Assembly: GCA_016870355.1 (NCBI GenBank)
Contig: VGBR01000003.1
Span: 68,653 to 132,652 of the forward strand
From: Actinomycetota bacterium
Lineage (GTDB): Bacteria; Actinomycetota; Acidimicrobiia; IMCC26256; PALSA-555
DNA: 64,000 bases
Direction of reading: 5' to 3'
Numbering within the stretch: position 1 is the first letter of the stretch; the number at the start of each line of letters is the position of its first letter. Positions 30,314-40,447 of this stretch are shown in pieces. The notes under the pieces were generated by a model that was not told the DNA's origin, searched no databases, and saw nothing but the letters and a program-made list of their open reading frames with translations. Both the position numbers and the translations under genes were made by a program.

Positions 30314-31549
30314 TCAGGTTTGGACGCCGGCGATGGACTCGCGCTGGACGGGCCATTCTTCGGCTTCGATCGCGGCGACGACCTCGTCGACGTGTTCCTG
30401 GTCACGCGTCTCGATCGTTACTTCCAGCCGCGCGCGCCGCAGATGCAGTGACGGAAGGTCGCGGCGGTGTTCGATCTCGACGATGTTGGCGCCGTGATCT
30501 CCGATGACCGTTGCGAGTCGTGCCAGCGCACCGGGCGTGTCGCTCAGGTCGACCGACAGATGGGTCAATCGCCCGGTGCGTGCAAGCGACCGCGTGATGA
30601 CCGTTGCGAGCACCCTTGGATCCAGGTTGCCGCCACTCAGCACGATGCCAACGCGCCGGCCGCGAAAGCGATCGCCGTGCTCCAGCAGCGCCGCGAGCGT
30701 GACCGCGCCGGCGCCTTCGGCCACCGTCTTCTCGATCTCGAGGTACAGGCTGATTGCCTCCTCGATGTGTGCCTCGCTCACGGTGATCACGTCGTCGGCG
30801 AGCGCGCCCACGATCTCGCGTGTGAGCTTCCCAGCCTCGCCGACTTGGATGCCGTCGGCAACCGTCTCGCAGATCGCGGGCTTCGACTCTCCAGCGAGCG
30901 CGGCGACCATCGACGGGCACGTCGTGGCTTGCACGCCGATGAGCTCGACGTCGGGCGCGAGTTCCCGCGTGGCCAGCGAGATGCCCGACAGCATGCCGCC
31001 ACCGCCCACTGGCGCGACGATTACCTCCAGGTCCGGATGATCGGCGAGCATCTCGAGCGCGATCGTGCCCTGACCCGCGATCACCATCGGCTCGTCGAAC
31101 GGATGCACGAACACAAGTCCGTCGCGCGCGGCCAGTTCACGCGCGTGCGTCGCAGCTTCGAGCACGTTCGCTCCGTGCTGCACGACGGTGGCGCCGAGCG
31201 TCTCGGTCCGCTCGACCTTCACGAACGCGGTGGTCTCGGGCATGACCACCGTCGCGGGGATGCCGAGGCGACTCGCGTGGTACGCGATCGCTTGGCCGTG
31301 GTTGCCGGCGGACGAAGCGATCACTCCGCGGCCTCGCTCGTCGTCGGTGAGCTGAAGGACGCGGTTGAGGGCGCCTCGCTCCTTGTACGACGCGGTGAAC
31401 TGCACGTTCTCGAACTTCACGAAGACCTGGGCCCCGGTGATCGCCGACAGGGTTCGGGACTCGGAGCACGGCGTTCGCACGATGCCGTCAGCGATGCGGG
31501 CCGCGGCGTCATGCACGTCGGCTGCGGTCACGGGGAGCTCGGCCTTCAC
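30314..31549 (-). CDS. ilvA: threonine ammonia-lyase with C-terminal ACT domain
   Basis: VKFENVQFTASYKERGALNRVLQLT, IASSAGNHGQAIAYHASRLGIPATVVMPE, GGGGMLSGIS, ACT tail VDLSDTPGALARLATVIGDHGANIVEI. Confidence 0.92.
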   Translation of the reverse strand: MKAELPVTAADVHDAAARIADGIVRTPCSESRTLSAITGAQVFVKFENVQFTASYKERGALNRVLQLTDDERGRGVIASSAGNHGQAIAYHASRLGIPATVVMPETTAFVKVERTETLGATVVQHGANVLEAATHARELAARDGLVFVHPFDEPMVIAGQGTIALEMLADHPDLEVIVAPVGGGGMLSGISLATRELAPDVELIGVQATTCPSMVAALAGESKPAICETVADGIQVGEAGKLTREIVGALADDVITVSEAHIEEAISLYLEIEKTVAEGAGAVTLAALLEHGDRFRGRRVGIVLSGGNLDPRVLATVITRSLARTGRLTHLSVDLSDTPGALARLATVIGDHGANIVEIEHRRDLPSLHLRRARLEVTIETRDQEHVDEVVAAIEAEEWPVQRESIAGVQT

Positions 31550-31597
31550 GCGGAGTAGTTTCCCCCGCGCATCACGGCGATGCACAATGGGGGTTTC

Positions 31598-33937
31598 ATG
31601 AGCACGTCCACCGCGGGACGCTTCGTCGGCCAGAAGGTCAAGCGCGTCGAGGACCCCCGCCTGCTGACGGGCCGCGGCCGCTACGTCGACGACGTCGCCG
31701 TTCCAGGGATGCTTCACGCCGCGTTCGTGCGCAGCGATGTGCCGCGCGCACGGATCGTTCGCATCGACGTCGACGAAGCAAGGACGCTCCCAGGAGTGCA
31801 CGCCGTTCTGACCGGCGCTGACCTCAACACCGCGCCCGGCTCGATGCAACCGACGATGTGGGCCGCGACGAGCAACCCACCGGGCCCGTGCGCGCCGGTG
31901 CAACCACTCGCTGGCGACGACGTGCGCTTCGTCGGCGACCCGGTCGCGATCGTCGTCGCCGAAAGCCGCTACGTCGCTGAAGACGCATGCGAGCTGGTGG
32001 ACGTCGAGTACGAGATCCTCGACCCGATCGTCGACTACGAGACTGCGGCCGACGCGACCGAGCTCGTGCACTCCGAGCTCGACTCGAACGTTGCGATGGA
32101 TGTGGGCGGTCCACCGTCACCCGACCTCGAGGCCGTGTTCGAGTCGGCCGCGCACGTGGTCACGGAGACGCTGCATCAGCACCGCCACACCAACGTGCCG
32201 ATGGAAACGCGCGGCGTCGTTGCCACCTACACGCCGTCGACCGGTTCGCTCGATGTCGAGATCTCCACCCAGAACCCGCACGAGGTTCGGCAGGTGTGCG
32301 CGCGCTTCCTCGGTGTGCCGGAGCAGTTGATCCGGGTTCGCGGCGCCGACGTGGGCGGCGGGTTCGGGCAGAAGTACTTCGTACAGCGCGACGAGCTCTC
32401 GGTGATCGCGGCCGCGCACCACCTCGGCCGTTCGGTGAAATGGATCGAGGACCGGAGAGAGAACCTCATCGCGTCGAACCATGCGCGGGCTGACGCCATC
32501 ACCGTGAGGATGGCGCTCGACGAAGAAGGCCACATCCTCGGCGCACATCTCGACCACCTCGAAGACTGTGGCGCGCTCCCGGTCGGCGGCACCGGCGGCA
32601 CCGGACCGTTCGCGGCGATGTTGTTCACCGGTCCGTACAAGGTGCCGCAGCTCGGCTTCCGGTCTCGACAGATCTGGACCAACACCTGCGGGCGTGGCGC
32701 ATACCGCGGGCCATGGATGCTGGAGTCGGTTGCGCGCGAGGAGATGATCGATCTTGCGGCCCGCCAGATCGGCATCGATCCGCTCGAGCTCCGCCGCCGC
32801 AACGTGCTGCACGCGTCCGACCTGCCGTACACGATGCCGGCAGGCATCCCGATCGAGAACGTGACGTTGCCCGAGACGCTCGAGCAGGCCGTCGAGATCA
32901 TCGACTACGACGCATCTCGCGCCGAACAACGTCGCGCGTTCGACGAGGAAGGCCGACTGCTCGGCATCGGCATCGGGCTGTACGCCGAGCCCACGAGCAT
33001 GAGCAACGGTGCGCTCGGCGTGGAAACGGCAACGGTACGCGTGCAACCGAGCGGCGCGGTCACGGTGATGATGGGCACCGGCTCCCACGGTCAGGGCATC
33101 GAGACGACGATGGCGCAAGTGGTCGCCGAGTACCTCGGCGTCACCATCGAGTCCGTCACGGTGGTCCAAGGCGACACCGCGACGTCCCCGTTCGGTGGTG
33201 GCACCGGCGGCAGCCGCACTGCGGTGATCGCCGGAGGTGCGGCGCGCGAAGCGTCACTCGAGGTGCGCGAGAAGGTGCTCCAGATCGGCGCGCATCTGCT
33301 CGAAGCCGCGCCCGAGGACCTGGAGATGGAAGACGGCAACATCGCGGTGCGCGGCACGCCGGCGAAGGCGATCACGCTGGCTGAGGTGGCGCGGGTCGCG
33401 CTCAACTCACCGGCCGAGCTCCCGCCCGATGTGGGTCCGAGCCTCGAAGCCACCGTCTCGTACCAGGCTCCACCCATCACGTGGTCCAACGCTTGTCACG
33501 CGTGCACCGTCGAAGTCGACGAGACGACGGGGTTGGTCGAGGTGCTGCGCTACGTGGTGAGCGAGGACTGTGGCGTGATGATCAACCCGATGATCGTCGA
33601 AGGTCAGGTTGCCGGGGGCGTGGTGCAGGGGATCGGCGGCGTGCTCTACGAGCACCTCGTCTACGACGATGATGGCAATCCGCTCACCACGACGTTCATG
33701 GACTACCTCGTGCCGACCGCCGCCGAGGTGCCCACGATCGAATACGGCCACATCGAGACGCGCTCACCCACGCCCGGCGGCCACAAGGGGATGGGTGAAG
33801 GTGGTGCGATCGGTTCACCACCGGCCGTGTTCAACGCGGTCGCCGATGCCCTTGCGCTGCGCGGCATCAAGGTCACCGATCAGCCACTCACCCCGAACCG
33901 TGTCGTCGACCTCCTCGAAGGCCGCGCCACCGGCTAG
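31598..33937 (+). CDS. xanthine dehydrogenase/CoxL-family molybdopterin-binding subunit (orphan)
   Basis: FVGQKVKRVEDPRLLTGRGRYVDDV, GADVGGGFGQK, RGAYRGPWMLESVAREEMIDLAARQIGIDPLELRRRN. Confidence 0.92.
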   Translation: MSTSTAGRFVGQKVKRVEDPRLLTGRGRYVDDVAVPGMLHAAFVRSDVPRARIVRIDVDEARTLPGVHAVLTGADLNTAPGSMQPTMWAATSNPPGPCAPVQPLAGDDVRFVGDPVAIVVAESRYVAEDACELVDVEYEILDPIVDYETAADATELVHSELDSNVAMDVGGPPSPDLEAVFESAAHVVTETLHQHRHTNVPMETRGVVATYTPSTGSLDVEISTQNPHEVRQVCARFLGVPEQLIRVRGADVGGGFGQKYFVQRDELSVIAAAHHLGRSVKWIEDRRENLIASNHARADAITVRMALDEEGHILGAHLDHLEDCGALPVGGTGGTGPFAAMLFTGPYKVPQLGFRSRQIWTNTCGRGAYRGPWMLESVAREEMIDLAARQIGIDPLELRRRNVLHASDLPYTMPAGIPIENVTLPETLEQAVEIIDYDASRAEQRRAFDEEGRLLGIGIGLYAEPTSMSNGALGVETATVRVQPSGAVTVMMGTGSHGQGIETTMAQVVAEYLGVTIESVTVVQGDTATSPFGGGTGGSRTAVIAGGAAREASLEVREKVLQIGAHLLEAAPEDLEMEDGNIAVRGTPAKAITLAEVARVALNSPAELPPDVGPSLEATVSYQAPPITWSNACHACTVEVDETTGLVEVLRYVVSEDCGVMINPMIVEGQVAGGVVQGIGGVLYEHLVYDDDGNPLTTTFMDYLVPTAAEVPTIEYGHIETRSPTPGGHKGMGEGGAIGSPPAVFNAVADALALRGIKVTDQPLTPNRVVDLLEGRATG

Positions 33938-34215
33938 CGACGCTTCGCTGGCGCTTTGCGCTTTGCGCTGGAAAGACGGGTGCCGCCCTTGGCAACCTCG
34001 ACGACCACGGCGCGGTGGTCACCGACGGGCAACCGCACGACCTCGATGCTGACCGCTTGGAGACCGTCGAGCGCGATGTAATCGATCGACCGATCGGGCT
34101 TGTCGACGGGATACGTCGGCCCGTGCTTCACCTCTTTGAAGCCACCTGCGGTGAGGATCGGTGTCGCGATGTTCGAGTAGAGGTTGAAGTCGCCGACGAG
34201 GATGCGTGGTCCGCC
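33934..34215 (-). pseudogene. C-terminal fragment of endonuclease/exonuclease/phosphatase-family protein
   Basis: Reverse-strand RTLKGGPRILVGDFNLYSNIATPILTAGGFKEVKHGPTYPVDKPDRSIDYIALDGL...GDHRAVVVEV; GDFN and GDHRAV motifs present, N-terminal catalytic part absent. Confidence 0.65.
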
Positions 34216-34217
34216 TT

Positions 34218-35333
34218 TCAGGGTGCGCCGTCGAGGATGCCGGTGAGGCCGTACTTCGGAAATGGCCCGAGGAACATGTACTCATGGAGGCCATAGCCCG
34301 TCTTGCCCTGGTTGGTCTCGAACTTCGCGGCCGCGTCGACCATCGGCACCGCGAATCGGTCGGCGTCCTTCTCGGTGTCGAGATCGACGCCCTGCACCAC
34401 GAGCTCGCCTTGGTACATGCCGTGCTTCCAATCGGGCTCAGGCGCGTACCCGGTTGCGACGCCGATGTGCGCATTGATCATCGGCGTCACCTCGATCTCC
34501 AGCGGGCCATCAGGCGCGTGAGGGAACGAGAGCTTTGATCGTTTGATCCGGCGAGTGCCAGGGATGAACTCGTGCTCGTGCTCCGGTCGGCCAAGGTGCT
34601 CGACCGGCTTGCTGGGGTCGCTCCACACTCTGGACGCCTGCTCCATATCACGCGACCCGTCGGGCTTCTCCGCGCAGATGTAGACGATCGTGTGATCGTC
34701 GAACATCATCGGGTCGTAGTTCCACATGCTCATCGCCGGCCCCTCCACCCCTGACGCTGCGATGCCCGCGGGTTCAGGATCACCGACGGGGCGCACACCC
34801 CAGGAACGATCGCGGGGGCCTTGCCATCGCCCGCCATCCACGTCGATGGTGTCGTCGCCGATCGTGATCGTGCCCTCGTAGTGGCCGGTCTGGGCGAAGC
34901 GTTGCGTATTGAACGTCTCGCGTTCGTACTGACGGATGAAGTGACGTTGCTCGAGCACGGCCGGTGCGGAGGCGCTGAACGTGACGTCGAACGACAGTCC
35001 GTGCTCGTTCGCGTCGAGGACGTAGCGCACCTTGTTGAGGCCCTCGAGCACCTCGATGCGAAATGGTCCGACGCTGAGATCCATCCGATCCGCACCCAGC
35101 GTGCGTGAAGCACGGACCACACGGTGCATCGTGCCGGTGCGAGCCAGCGCGAACGCGTCCTGCACGGACAGGTTCGGGTACTGACCCATTCCGAAGACGA
35201 GCATCAGCTCGTCGCTCGAGCTGTGCAGCATGAAGTAGTAGCGGTCGTAGAAGTTGCGATCCGACGTCAGCGGGTGCCGGACGACCTCGGCACCCTGATG
35301 GATCGGGTAGTCGTCAGCTGGTGAAAGTGACAT
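34218..35333 (-). CDS. hydroxyneurosporene-synthase/lipocalin-like (DUF7064/7065-type) hypothetical
   Basis: 371-aa frame MSLSPADDYPIHQGAEVVRHPLTSDRNFYDRYYFMLHSSSDELMLVFGMGQYPNLSVQDAFAL, GPRDRSWGVRPVGDPE. Confidence 0.75.
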   Translation of the reverse strand: MSLSPADDYPIHQGAEVVRHPLTSDRNFYDRYYFMLHSSSDELMLVFGMGQYPNLSVQDAFALARTGTMHRVVRASRTLGADRMDLSVGPFRIEVLEGLNKVRYVLDANEHGLSFDVTFSASAPAVLEQRHFIRQYERETFNTQRFAQTGHYEGTITIGDDTIDVDGGRWQGPRDRSWGVRPVGDPEPAGIAASGVEGPAMSMWNYDPMMFDDHTIVYICAEKPDGSRDMEQASRVWSDPSKPVEHLGRPEHEHEFIPGTRRIKRSKLSFPHAPDGPLEIEVTPMINAHIGVATGYAPEPDWKHGMYQGELVVQGVDLDTEKDADRFAVPMVDAAAKFETNQGKTGYGLHEYMFLGPFPKYGLTGILDGAP

Positions 35334-35369
35334 GCCGCGCAGTTTGGCAGAGCCCGTAACGTCGGTGCC

Positions 35370-36272
35370 GTGAGCGTGCCGCTGGTCCTCGACACCGACA
35401 TCGGCAGCGACTGTGACGACGCCCTGGCCCTTGCTCTCGCCATCCGCCACCCCGATGTCGACCTGCGGGCGGTGACGACGGTCTCGGGCGACACCACCGT
35501 TCGTGCGCACCTCGCCGCGCGCCTGCTGGCAATCGCGGGAGCTACCGACGTCGAGGTTGCCGCCGGCGTGCGGGTCGACGCCGACGCGCCGAACTGGTCG
35601 GGTCGGGAGGGGGAGGGAGTCGAGGCGGGCCATGAGGCTCCGCTGTCGGATCGAAGTGCGGTGGACCTGCTTGGTGCGATCGACTCGGGGGTGACGATCG
35701 CCACGGTCGGCATGCAGTCGAACATCGCTGCCGCGGTGACCCGAGACGCGTCGATCATCGAGCGCACGGGTCTGCTCGCGGTGATGGGCGGTTCGTTCGG
35801 GCCGATCGTCTCGCTCGACGGCACCGAGCACCCGCCGGATCGTGACTGGAACCTGGTGTGTGACCCGGAGGGCGCCCTCGACGCGCTGAACGCGGGGTTC
35901 GAGACGATCTATGTGCCGATCGACGTGACGTTCCGCTGCCCGCTTCGGCGCCGTCACGTCGACGCGCTACGTGGTGGTGACGATCTGTGTCGTGCGCTCG
36001 CCGTGCTCGTAGACATCTGGTTCGAGCGCACGCTTGCGTCTGCAGGAACGAGCGATGTGGTTGCGTTCCTCCACGATCCGCTCACGGTCGCATGCGTGGT
36101 CGACCGATCGTTCGTGACGATCGAGCGCCTCCCTGTGCGATGTCAGCTGATCGAGGGCGTCCCGCGGACGATCGTGGACGCCAAGGGTCGCGACGCCGAT
36201 GTGGTGCGCAGCGTCGACGCCGACGCGTTCGCCGACTGGTGGCTCTCGGTGGTGATGGGAACATTCTCGTGA
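35370..36272 (+). CDS. inosine-uridine-type nucleoside hydrolase
   Basis: VPLVLDTDIGSDCDDALALALAIRHPDVDLRAVTTVSGDT; VMGGSFG; HDPLTVA. Confidence 0.92.
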   Translation: MSVPLVLDTDIGSDCDDALALALAIRHPDVDLRAVTTVSGDTTVRAHLAARLLAIAGATDVEVAAGVRVDADAPNWSGREGEGVEAGHEAPLSDRSAVDLLGAIDSGVTIATVGMQSNIAAAVTRDASIIERTGLLAVMGGSFGPIVSLDGTEHPPDRDWNLVCDPEGALDALNAGFETIYVPIDVTFRCPLRRRHVDALRGGDDLCRALAVLVDIWFERTLASAGTSDVVAFLHDPLTVACVVDRSFVTIERLPVRCQLIEGVPRTIVDAKGRDADVVRSVDADAFADWWLSVVMGTFS

Positions 36273-36303
36273 CGCTCAGGTCGCCATAGCGACCCTGAGC
36301 GTC
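36271..36303. terminator. hairpin between convergent genes, candidate bidirectional terminator
   Basis: GACGCTCAGG-TCGC / GCGACCCTGAGCGTC with 1-nt bulge and CATA loop; overlaps stop codon of nucleoside hydrolase. Confidence 0.7.
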
Positions 36304-36324
36304 CCCAGAATGCGGAAGGGCTGA

Positions 36325-37680
36325 CTACTTCGCGAGGGCGGCGCAGAAGTCGGCGAAGGCTTCGACGTACTTGTCGACGTCGGCTTCGGTGTGCTGCACC
36401 GAGATCGTCCACTGCTCCTCGTCACCGGGTGTCATGAAGACGCCGCGGTTCACGACCCAGGGGTACGACGCCGCGTACAGATCGGTGCGCGTCTCCAGGA
36501 AGTCGCGGTAGTTGGTGAGCGGTTCGGCGCGGTACGAGATACACCCCTTCGCGCCCAGGTCGACGGTGTGTGCGGGGATCCCGTGCTCGGCGATCGCCAT
36601 TGAACACCCGTCGGCCAACCGTGACCCGAGCTTCTCGAGGTGCTCGTACGCGTCGGGGGTCAGCACCTCGGTCAGGGCGGCGACGCCAGCAGCCGCCACG
36701 AGCGGATTGCCGTTGAACGTGCCCTGCTGCGCGGCACCGTGCTCGATCACGTCCATCACCTCGGCTTTGCCACCAAACGCCGCCGCGGGCGTGCCGCCAC
36801 CAATCGCCTTCGCGAAGCACGCGAGGTCGGGCTGCACGCCGTAGCGCTCAGTGGCGCCACCTTCGGCGATCGTGGCGCCGGACTTCACCTCGTCGAAGAT
36901 GAACACGACCCCGTGCTTGGTGCACTGCTCGCGCACTGCTTCCAGGTAGCCGGGCGCGGGCGGCACGACGCCGATGTTCATCATCACTGGCTCCATGATC
37001 AGACACGCGATCTCCGAGCCCCGCTCCGAGAACAGCCGCTCGACGGCTGCCGCGTCGTTGAACGGCACGACCGTCGTCCACTTCGCCATCTCGGCTGGGA
37101 TGCCCCGCGACATCGGTGTCGACGCCGGCTGCTCGCGCCCGCCCATCGCGTCCGCGTTCGGGACGACGGAGAACATCACGGTGTCGTGGTGCCCGTGGTA
37201 CGAGCCTTCGATCTTGGCGACGACCTCACGGCCAGTCGCGGCGCGCGCGATCCGGACCGCATCCATCGTGGCCTCGGTGCCGGAGTTGCAGAACCGGACC
37301 TTGTCGAGCCGGAACCGCCGACACAGCTCCTCGGCGAACTCGACTGCCTTCTCTGTTGTCACCGCGAAGTGCGTGCCACTGCGCACCGCGCGGTCGATCG
37401 CTTCGACGATCTTGGGGTGGGCGTGTCCGACCACGTTGCATCCGAACCCGCCGTGGAAGTCGAGGTAGTCGTTGCCGTCGACGTCCCACACCCGCGCCCC
37501 TTCGCCGCGCTCCAAGTAGATCGGGTAGGGATTACCCGCCTGGAACGACGACCCCACGCCGAGCGGCAGGTGCTTCACCGCGCGCTCGAACAGCGCCTTG
37601 GACTTCGTCGTGGCGTCGAGCAGCCGAGCCTGCTCAGAGAACGCGATTCGCTCCGCGTTGGTGGTGAACGGCTCGCTCAC
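36325..37680 (-). CDS. class III aminotransferase (glutamate-1-semialdehyde aminomutase-like)
   Basis: [66 protein letters not shown] start overlaps ALDH stop. Confidence 0.9.
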   Translation of the reverse strand: MSEPFTTNAERIAFSEQARLLDATTKSKALFERAVKHLPLGVGSSFQAGNPYPIYLERGEGARVWDVDGNDYLDFHGGFGCNVVGHAHPKIVEAIDRAVRSGTHFAVTTEKAVEFAEELCRRFRLDKVRFCNSGTEATMDAVRIARAATGREVVAKIEGSYHGHHDTVMFSVVPNADAMGGREQPASTPMSRGIPAEMAKWTTVVPFNDAAAVERLFSERGSEIACLIMEPVMMNIGVVPPAPGYLEAVREQCTKHGVVFIFDEVKSGATIAEGGATERYGVQPDLACFAKAIGGGTPAAAFGGKAEVMDVIEHGAAQQGTFNGNPLVAAAGVAALTEVLTPDAYEHLEKLGSRLADGCSMAIAEHGIPAHTVDLGAKGCISYRAEPLTNYRDFLETRTDLYAASYPWVVNRGVFMTPGDEEQWTISVQHTEADVDKYVEAFADFCAALAK

Positions 37681-39098
37681 CACTTCACCATCACGTGCTT
37701 GAGCTCGGTGTAGTGCTCGATCGCATAGATCGACATGTCTTTCCCGTACCCTGACTGCTTGAAGCCGCCGTGCGGGAGTTCGGAGACGATTGGGATGTGG
37801 TCGTTGATCCACACGGTCCCGAACTGGAGCCGCGCGGCCATCTTCATGGCGCGTCCGACGTCCTTGGTCCACACGCTCGACGCGAGGCCATAGTCGACGC
37901 CGTTCGCCCACGCGAGCGCCTCGTCGTCGTCGGCGAACCGCTGCACAGTGATGACGGGTCCGAACACTTCGCGCTGGACGATCTCTGCGTCCTGCGTGGG
38001 GCCGACCACCACGGACGGCTCGTAGAAGAAGCCCGCACCGCCGCGAGCGGCACCGCCGATCGTGACCTCTGCGCCTCCCTCGCGGGCACGGTCGACCATC
38101 CCAGTCACCCGCGCGAGCTGGTCCTCCGACACGACCGGACCCATCGCGACGTCGGGGTCGTGTGGGTCGCCGGTCTTGATGTCCCTCACCGCGTCGGTGA
38201 TGCCGTTCACGAACGCGTCGTGGACCTTCGGTCCTGCGAGCACGCGACACGGCGCGGTGCAGTCCTGCCCCGAGTTGTAATACGCACCCTCAGCGAGGCT
38301 CGCGACCACGGCCTCGACATCGGCGTCGTCGAACACGATGACGGGCGCCTTACCGCCGAGCTCGAGGTGCACACGTTTCAGCGAGTCGGCAGCGGCCTTC
38401 GCGATGACCTTGCCGGTCGCCACATCACCCGTCAGCGACACCATCGCGACCTCGGGATGCGTGACGAGCGCGTTGCCGGCGGTCTCACCCTGACCGGTCA
38501 CGACGTTCAGCACGCCGGGCGGGAGGATGTCAGCGGTGATCTCCGCCAGTCGAAGTGCGCTCAGCGGCGTGAGCTCCGACGGCTTCAAGACCACGGTGTT
38601 CCCCGCGGCAAGCGCGGGCCCAACCTTCCAGGTCGCCATGTTCAACGGGTAGTTCCACGGCGCGATCGACGCGACGACGCCCAACGGGTCGCGCCGGAGG
38701 AAAGACGTGTGGTCCTCCATGTACTCACCGGCCGCGGCAGCGTCGAGACAGCGTGCGGCGCCAGCGAAGAAACGCCAGTTGTCGACGGTGAGATCCATCT
38801 CGAACTCGATGATCGAGACGGGCTTGCCGACGTTGTCGATCTCGAGGTTCTGGATGTTGTCCAGGTCTTTCTCGACCGCATCGGCGATCTTGAGCAACGC
38901 CTCGGCGCGCTGGCGCGGTGTGGTCGCGGACCACTCGGCGAACGCGCCCTTCGCCGCGTCGACCGCATCGACAACGTCCGCGGCATCGCTCGACGCGACC
39001 TCGTCGAGCACCTCACCTGTTGCCGGGTTCACGACCTTGTCGGTCGCACCACTCTTGGCGTCGAGCCACTTGCCCCCGATGAAGTTCTGCTTCGGCAT
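37677..39098 (-). CDS. aldehyde dehydrogenase (aminobutyraldehyde dehydrogenase-like)
   Basis: [88 protein letters not shown]. Confidence 0.92.
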   Translation of the reverse strand: MPKQNFIGGKWLDAKSGATDKVVNPATGEVLDEVASSDAADVVDAVDAAKGAFAEWSATTPRQRAEALLKIADAVEKDLDNIQNLEIDNVGKPVSIIEFEMDLTVDNWRFFAGAARCLDAAAAGEYMEDHTSFLRRDPLGVVASIAPWNYPLNMATWKVGPALAAGNTVVLKPSELTPLSALRLAEITADILPPGVLNVVTGQGETAGNALVTHPEVAMVSLTGDVATGKVIAKAAADSLKRVHLELGGKAPVIVFDDADVEAVVASLAEGAYYNSGQDCTAPCRVLAGPKVHDAFVNGITDAVRDIKTGDPHDPDVAMGPVVSEDQLARVTGMVDRAREGGAEVTIGGAARGGAGFFYEPSVVVGPTQDAEIVQREVFGPVITVQRFADDDEALAWANGVDYGLASSVWTKDVGRAMKMAARLQFGTVWINDHIPIVSELPHGGFKQSGYGKDMSIYAIEHYTELKHVMVKW

Positions 39099-39174
39099 CG
39101 ACCGTCACCTCTTCGTCCTGTGTGGGCTGGGCGGCTGGCCTGGCCCTGATGTTGGGCCTTGTCGACGCACTTCC

Positions 39175-39222
39175 GCAAGGGAATCCGTCGTCAGCGGCGC
39201 CCCTGTCGGTGGATTCCCTTGC
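39175..39222. promoter_or_regulatory. 12-bp perfect inverted repeat in ALDH / potA divergent region, candidate operator
   Basis: GCAAGGGAATCC (39175-39186) ... GGATTCCCTTGC (39211-39222); left half recurs with 1 mismatch at 21088-21099. Confidence 0.55.
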
Positions 39223-39283
39223 CTGGCGCGGGCAAAGCCCGGGAAAGCGTGGGTAGTCTACGCCTCAGGTAGGGGGAGCAATC

Positions 39284-40447
39284 GTGGCCGACGATACCGT
39301 CATCGGGATCGAGAAGGTCTCCAAGCGCTTCGGCGGCTTCGTCGCGGTGCACGAGGCCGACTTCGCCATCGCGCGCGGTAAGTTCTTCTCGATGCTCGGT
39401 CCGTCGGGCTGTGGCAAGACCACGACCCTCCGGATGATCGCCGGCTTCGAGCAAACGACGAGCGGCCGCATCACCCTCGAGGGCAAGGACGTGTCGCGCG
39501 TGCCGCCCTACAAGCGCAACGTGAACACGGTGTTCCAGCACTACGCGCTGTTCCCGCACATGTCGGTGTTCGACAACGTCGCTTTCGGTCCACGCAGCCG
39601 GCGAACGGGACGAGAGGAAGTGTCGAAGCGCGTCCGAGAGCTGCTCGACGTCGTGCGCCTCTCGCAGTTCGCGGAACGCAAGCCCGGTCAGCTCTCGGGC
39701 GGGCAGCAGCAGCGTGTCGCGCTTGCCCGTGCACTGGTGAACTACCCGAGCGCGCTCCTCCTGGACGAGCCACTCGGCGCGCTCGACCTCAAGCTTCGCC
39801 AGGCGATGCAGCTCGAGCTCAAGCGCATCCAGCGCGAGGTCGGCATCACGTTCGTCTACGTGACGCACGACCAAGAAGAGGCACTGACGATGTCGGATCG
39901 CATCGCGGTCATGAACGAGGGACACGTCGAGCAGATCGCCTCACCCGAGGAGATCTACGACAAGCCGGCGTCGGTGTTCGTAGCCGGGTTCATCGGTGTC
40001 GCCAACCTCTTGCGGGTCACGGTCGACTCCGTGAATGGCGAGCAAGCGACCGTCAAGTTCCCCGACGACACGCGAGTGAGCGCCAGCTCCGCGGGTGCAT
40101 CGTTCGCGATCGGGAGCCCTGCGACGTTGATGCTGCGACCCGAGCGCATCCGACTGTCGATGACCGAGCCATCGACGAAGGGCGCACGGCTCGGTGCGTC
40201 GGTCGCGCAGCTCACCTTCCAGGGTCCCCTCGTGCGCACCGAGCTGCGCACGTCGGACGGAAGCGAGATCGTCGCGCACATCGGGCCGGACGACGACCTT
40301 CCGGCCTTGCGTCCGAACGACCAGGTATGGCTCACCTGGGACGAAGACGCGGCGCGACTGCTGCCGATTGCTGATGAGCGCCTTGGAGGCGAGGCGCGCG
40401 AGATCGAAGAAATAGGACAAGTCCATTTCGCGAGGAGCGACGCATGA
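39284..40447 (+). CDS. potA: spermidine/putrescine ABC transporter ATP-binding protein
   Basis: [78 protein letters not shown]. Confidence 0.94.
   Translation: MADDTVIGIEKVSKRFGGFVAVHEADFAIARGKFFSMLGPSGCGKTTTLRMIAGFEQTTSGRITLEGKDVSRVPPYKRNVNTVFQHYALFPHMSVFDNVAFGPRSRRTGREEVSKRVRELLDVVRLSQFAERKPGQLSGGQQQRVALARALVNYPSALLLDEPLGALDLKLRQAMQLELKRIQREVGITFVYVTHDQEEALTMSDRIAVMNEGHVEQIASPEEIYDKPASVFVAGFIGVANLLRVTVDSVNGEQATVKFPDDTRVSASSAGASFAIGSPATLMLRPERIRLSMTEPSTKGARLGASVAQLTFQGPLVRTELRTSDGSEIVAHIGPDDDLPALRPNDQVWLTWDEDAARLLPIADERLGGEAREIEEIGQVHFARSDA

Noticed and set aside
33937-33975. Short tandem repeat CTTTGCGCTTTGCGCT after the CoxL-like gene
   Set aside because: Encodes the basic C-terminal KRKAPAKR tail of the decayed - strand fragment; too short to be more than chance.
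35334-35957. N-terminal 208-aa extension of the ORF ending at 34218 (and similar long extensions of the ORFs ending at 36325 and 47702)
   Set aside because: Extensions run antisense through neighbouring genes; internal starts beside family-typical N-termini are preferred.
37770-39149. 459-aa + strand ORF opposite aldehyde dehydrogenase
   Set aside because: Shadow ORF; ALDH motifs on - strand are decisive.
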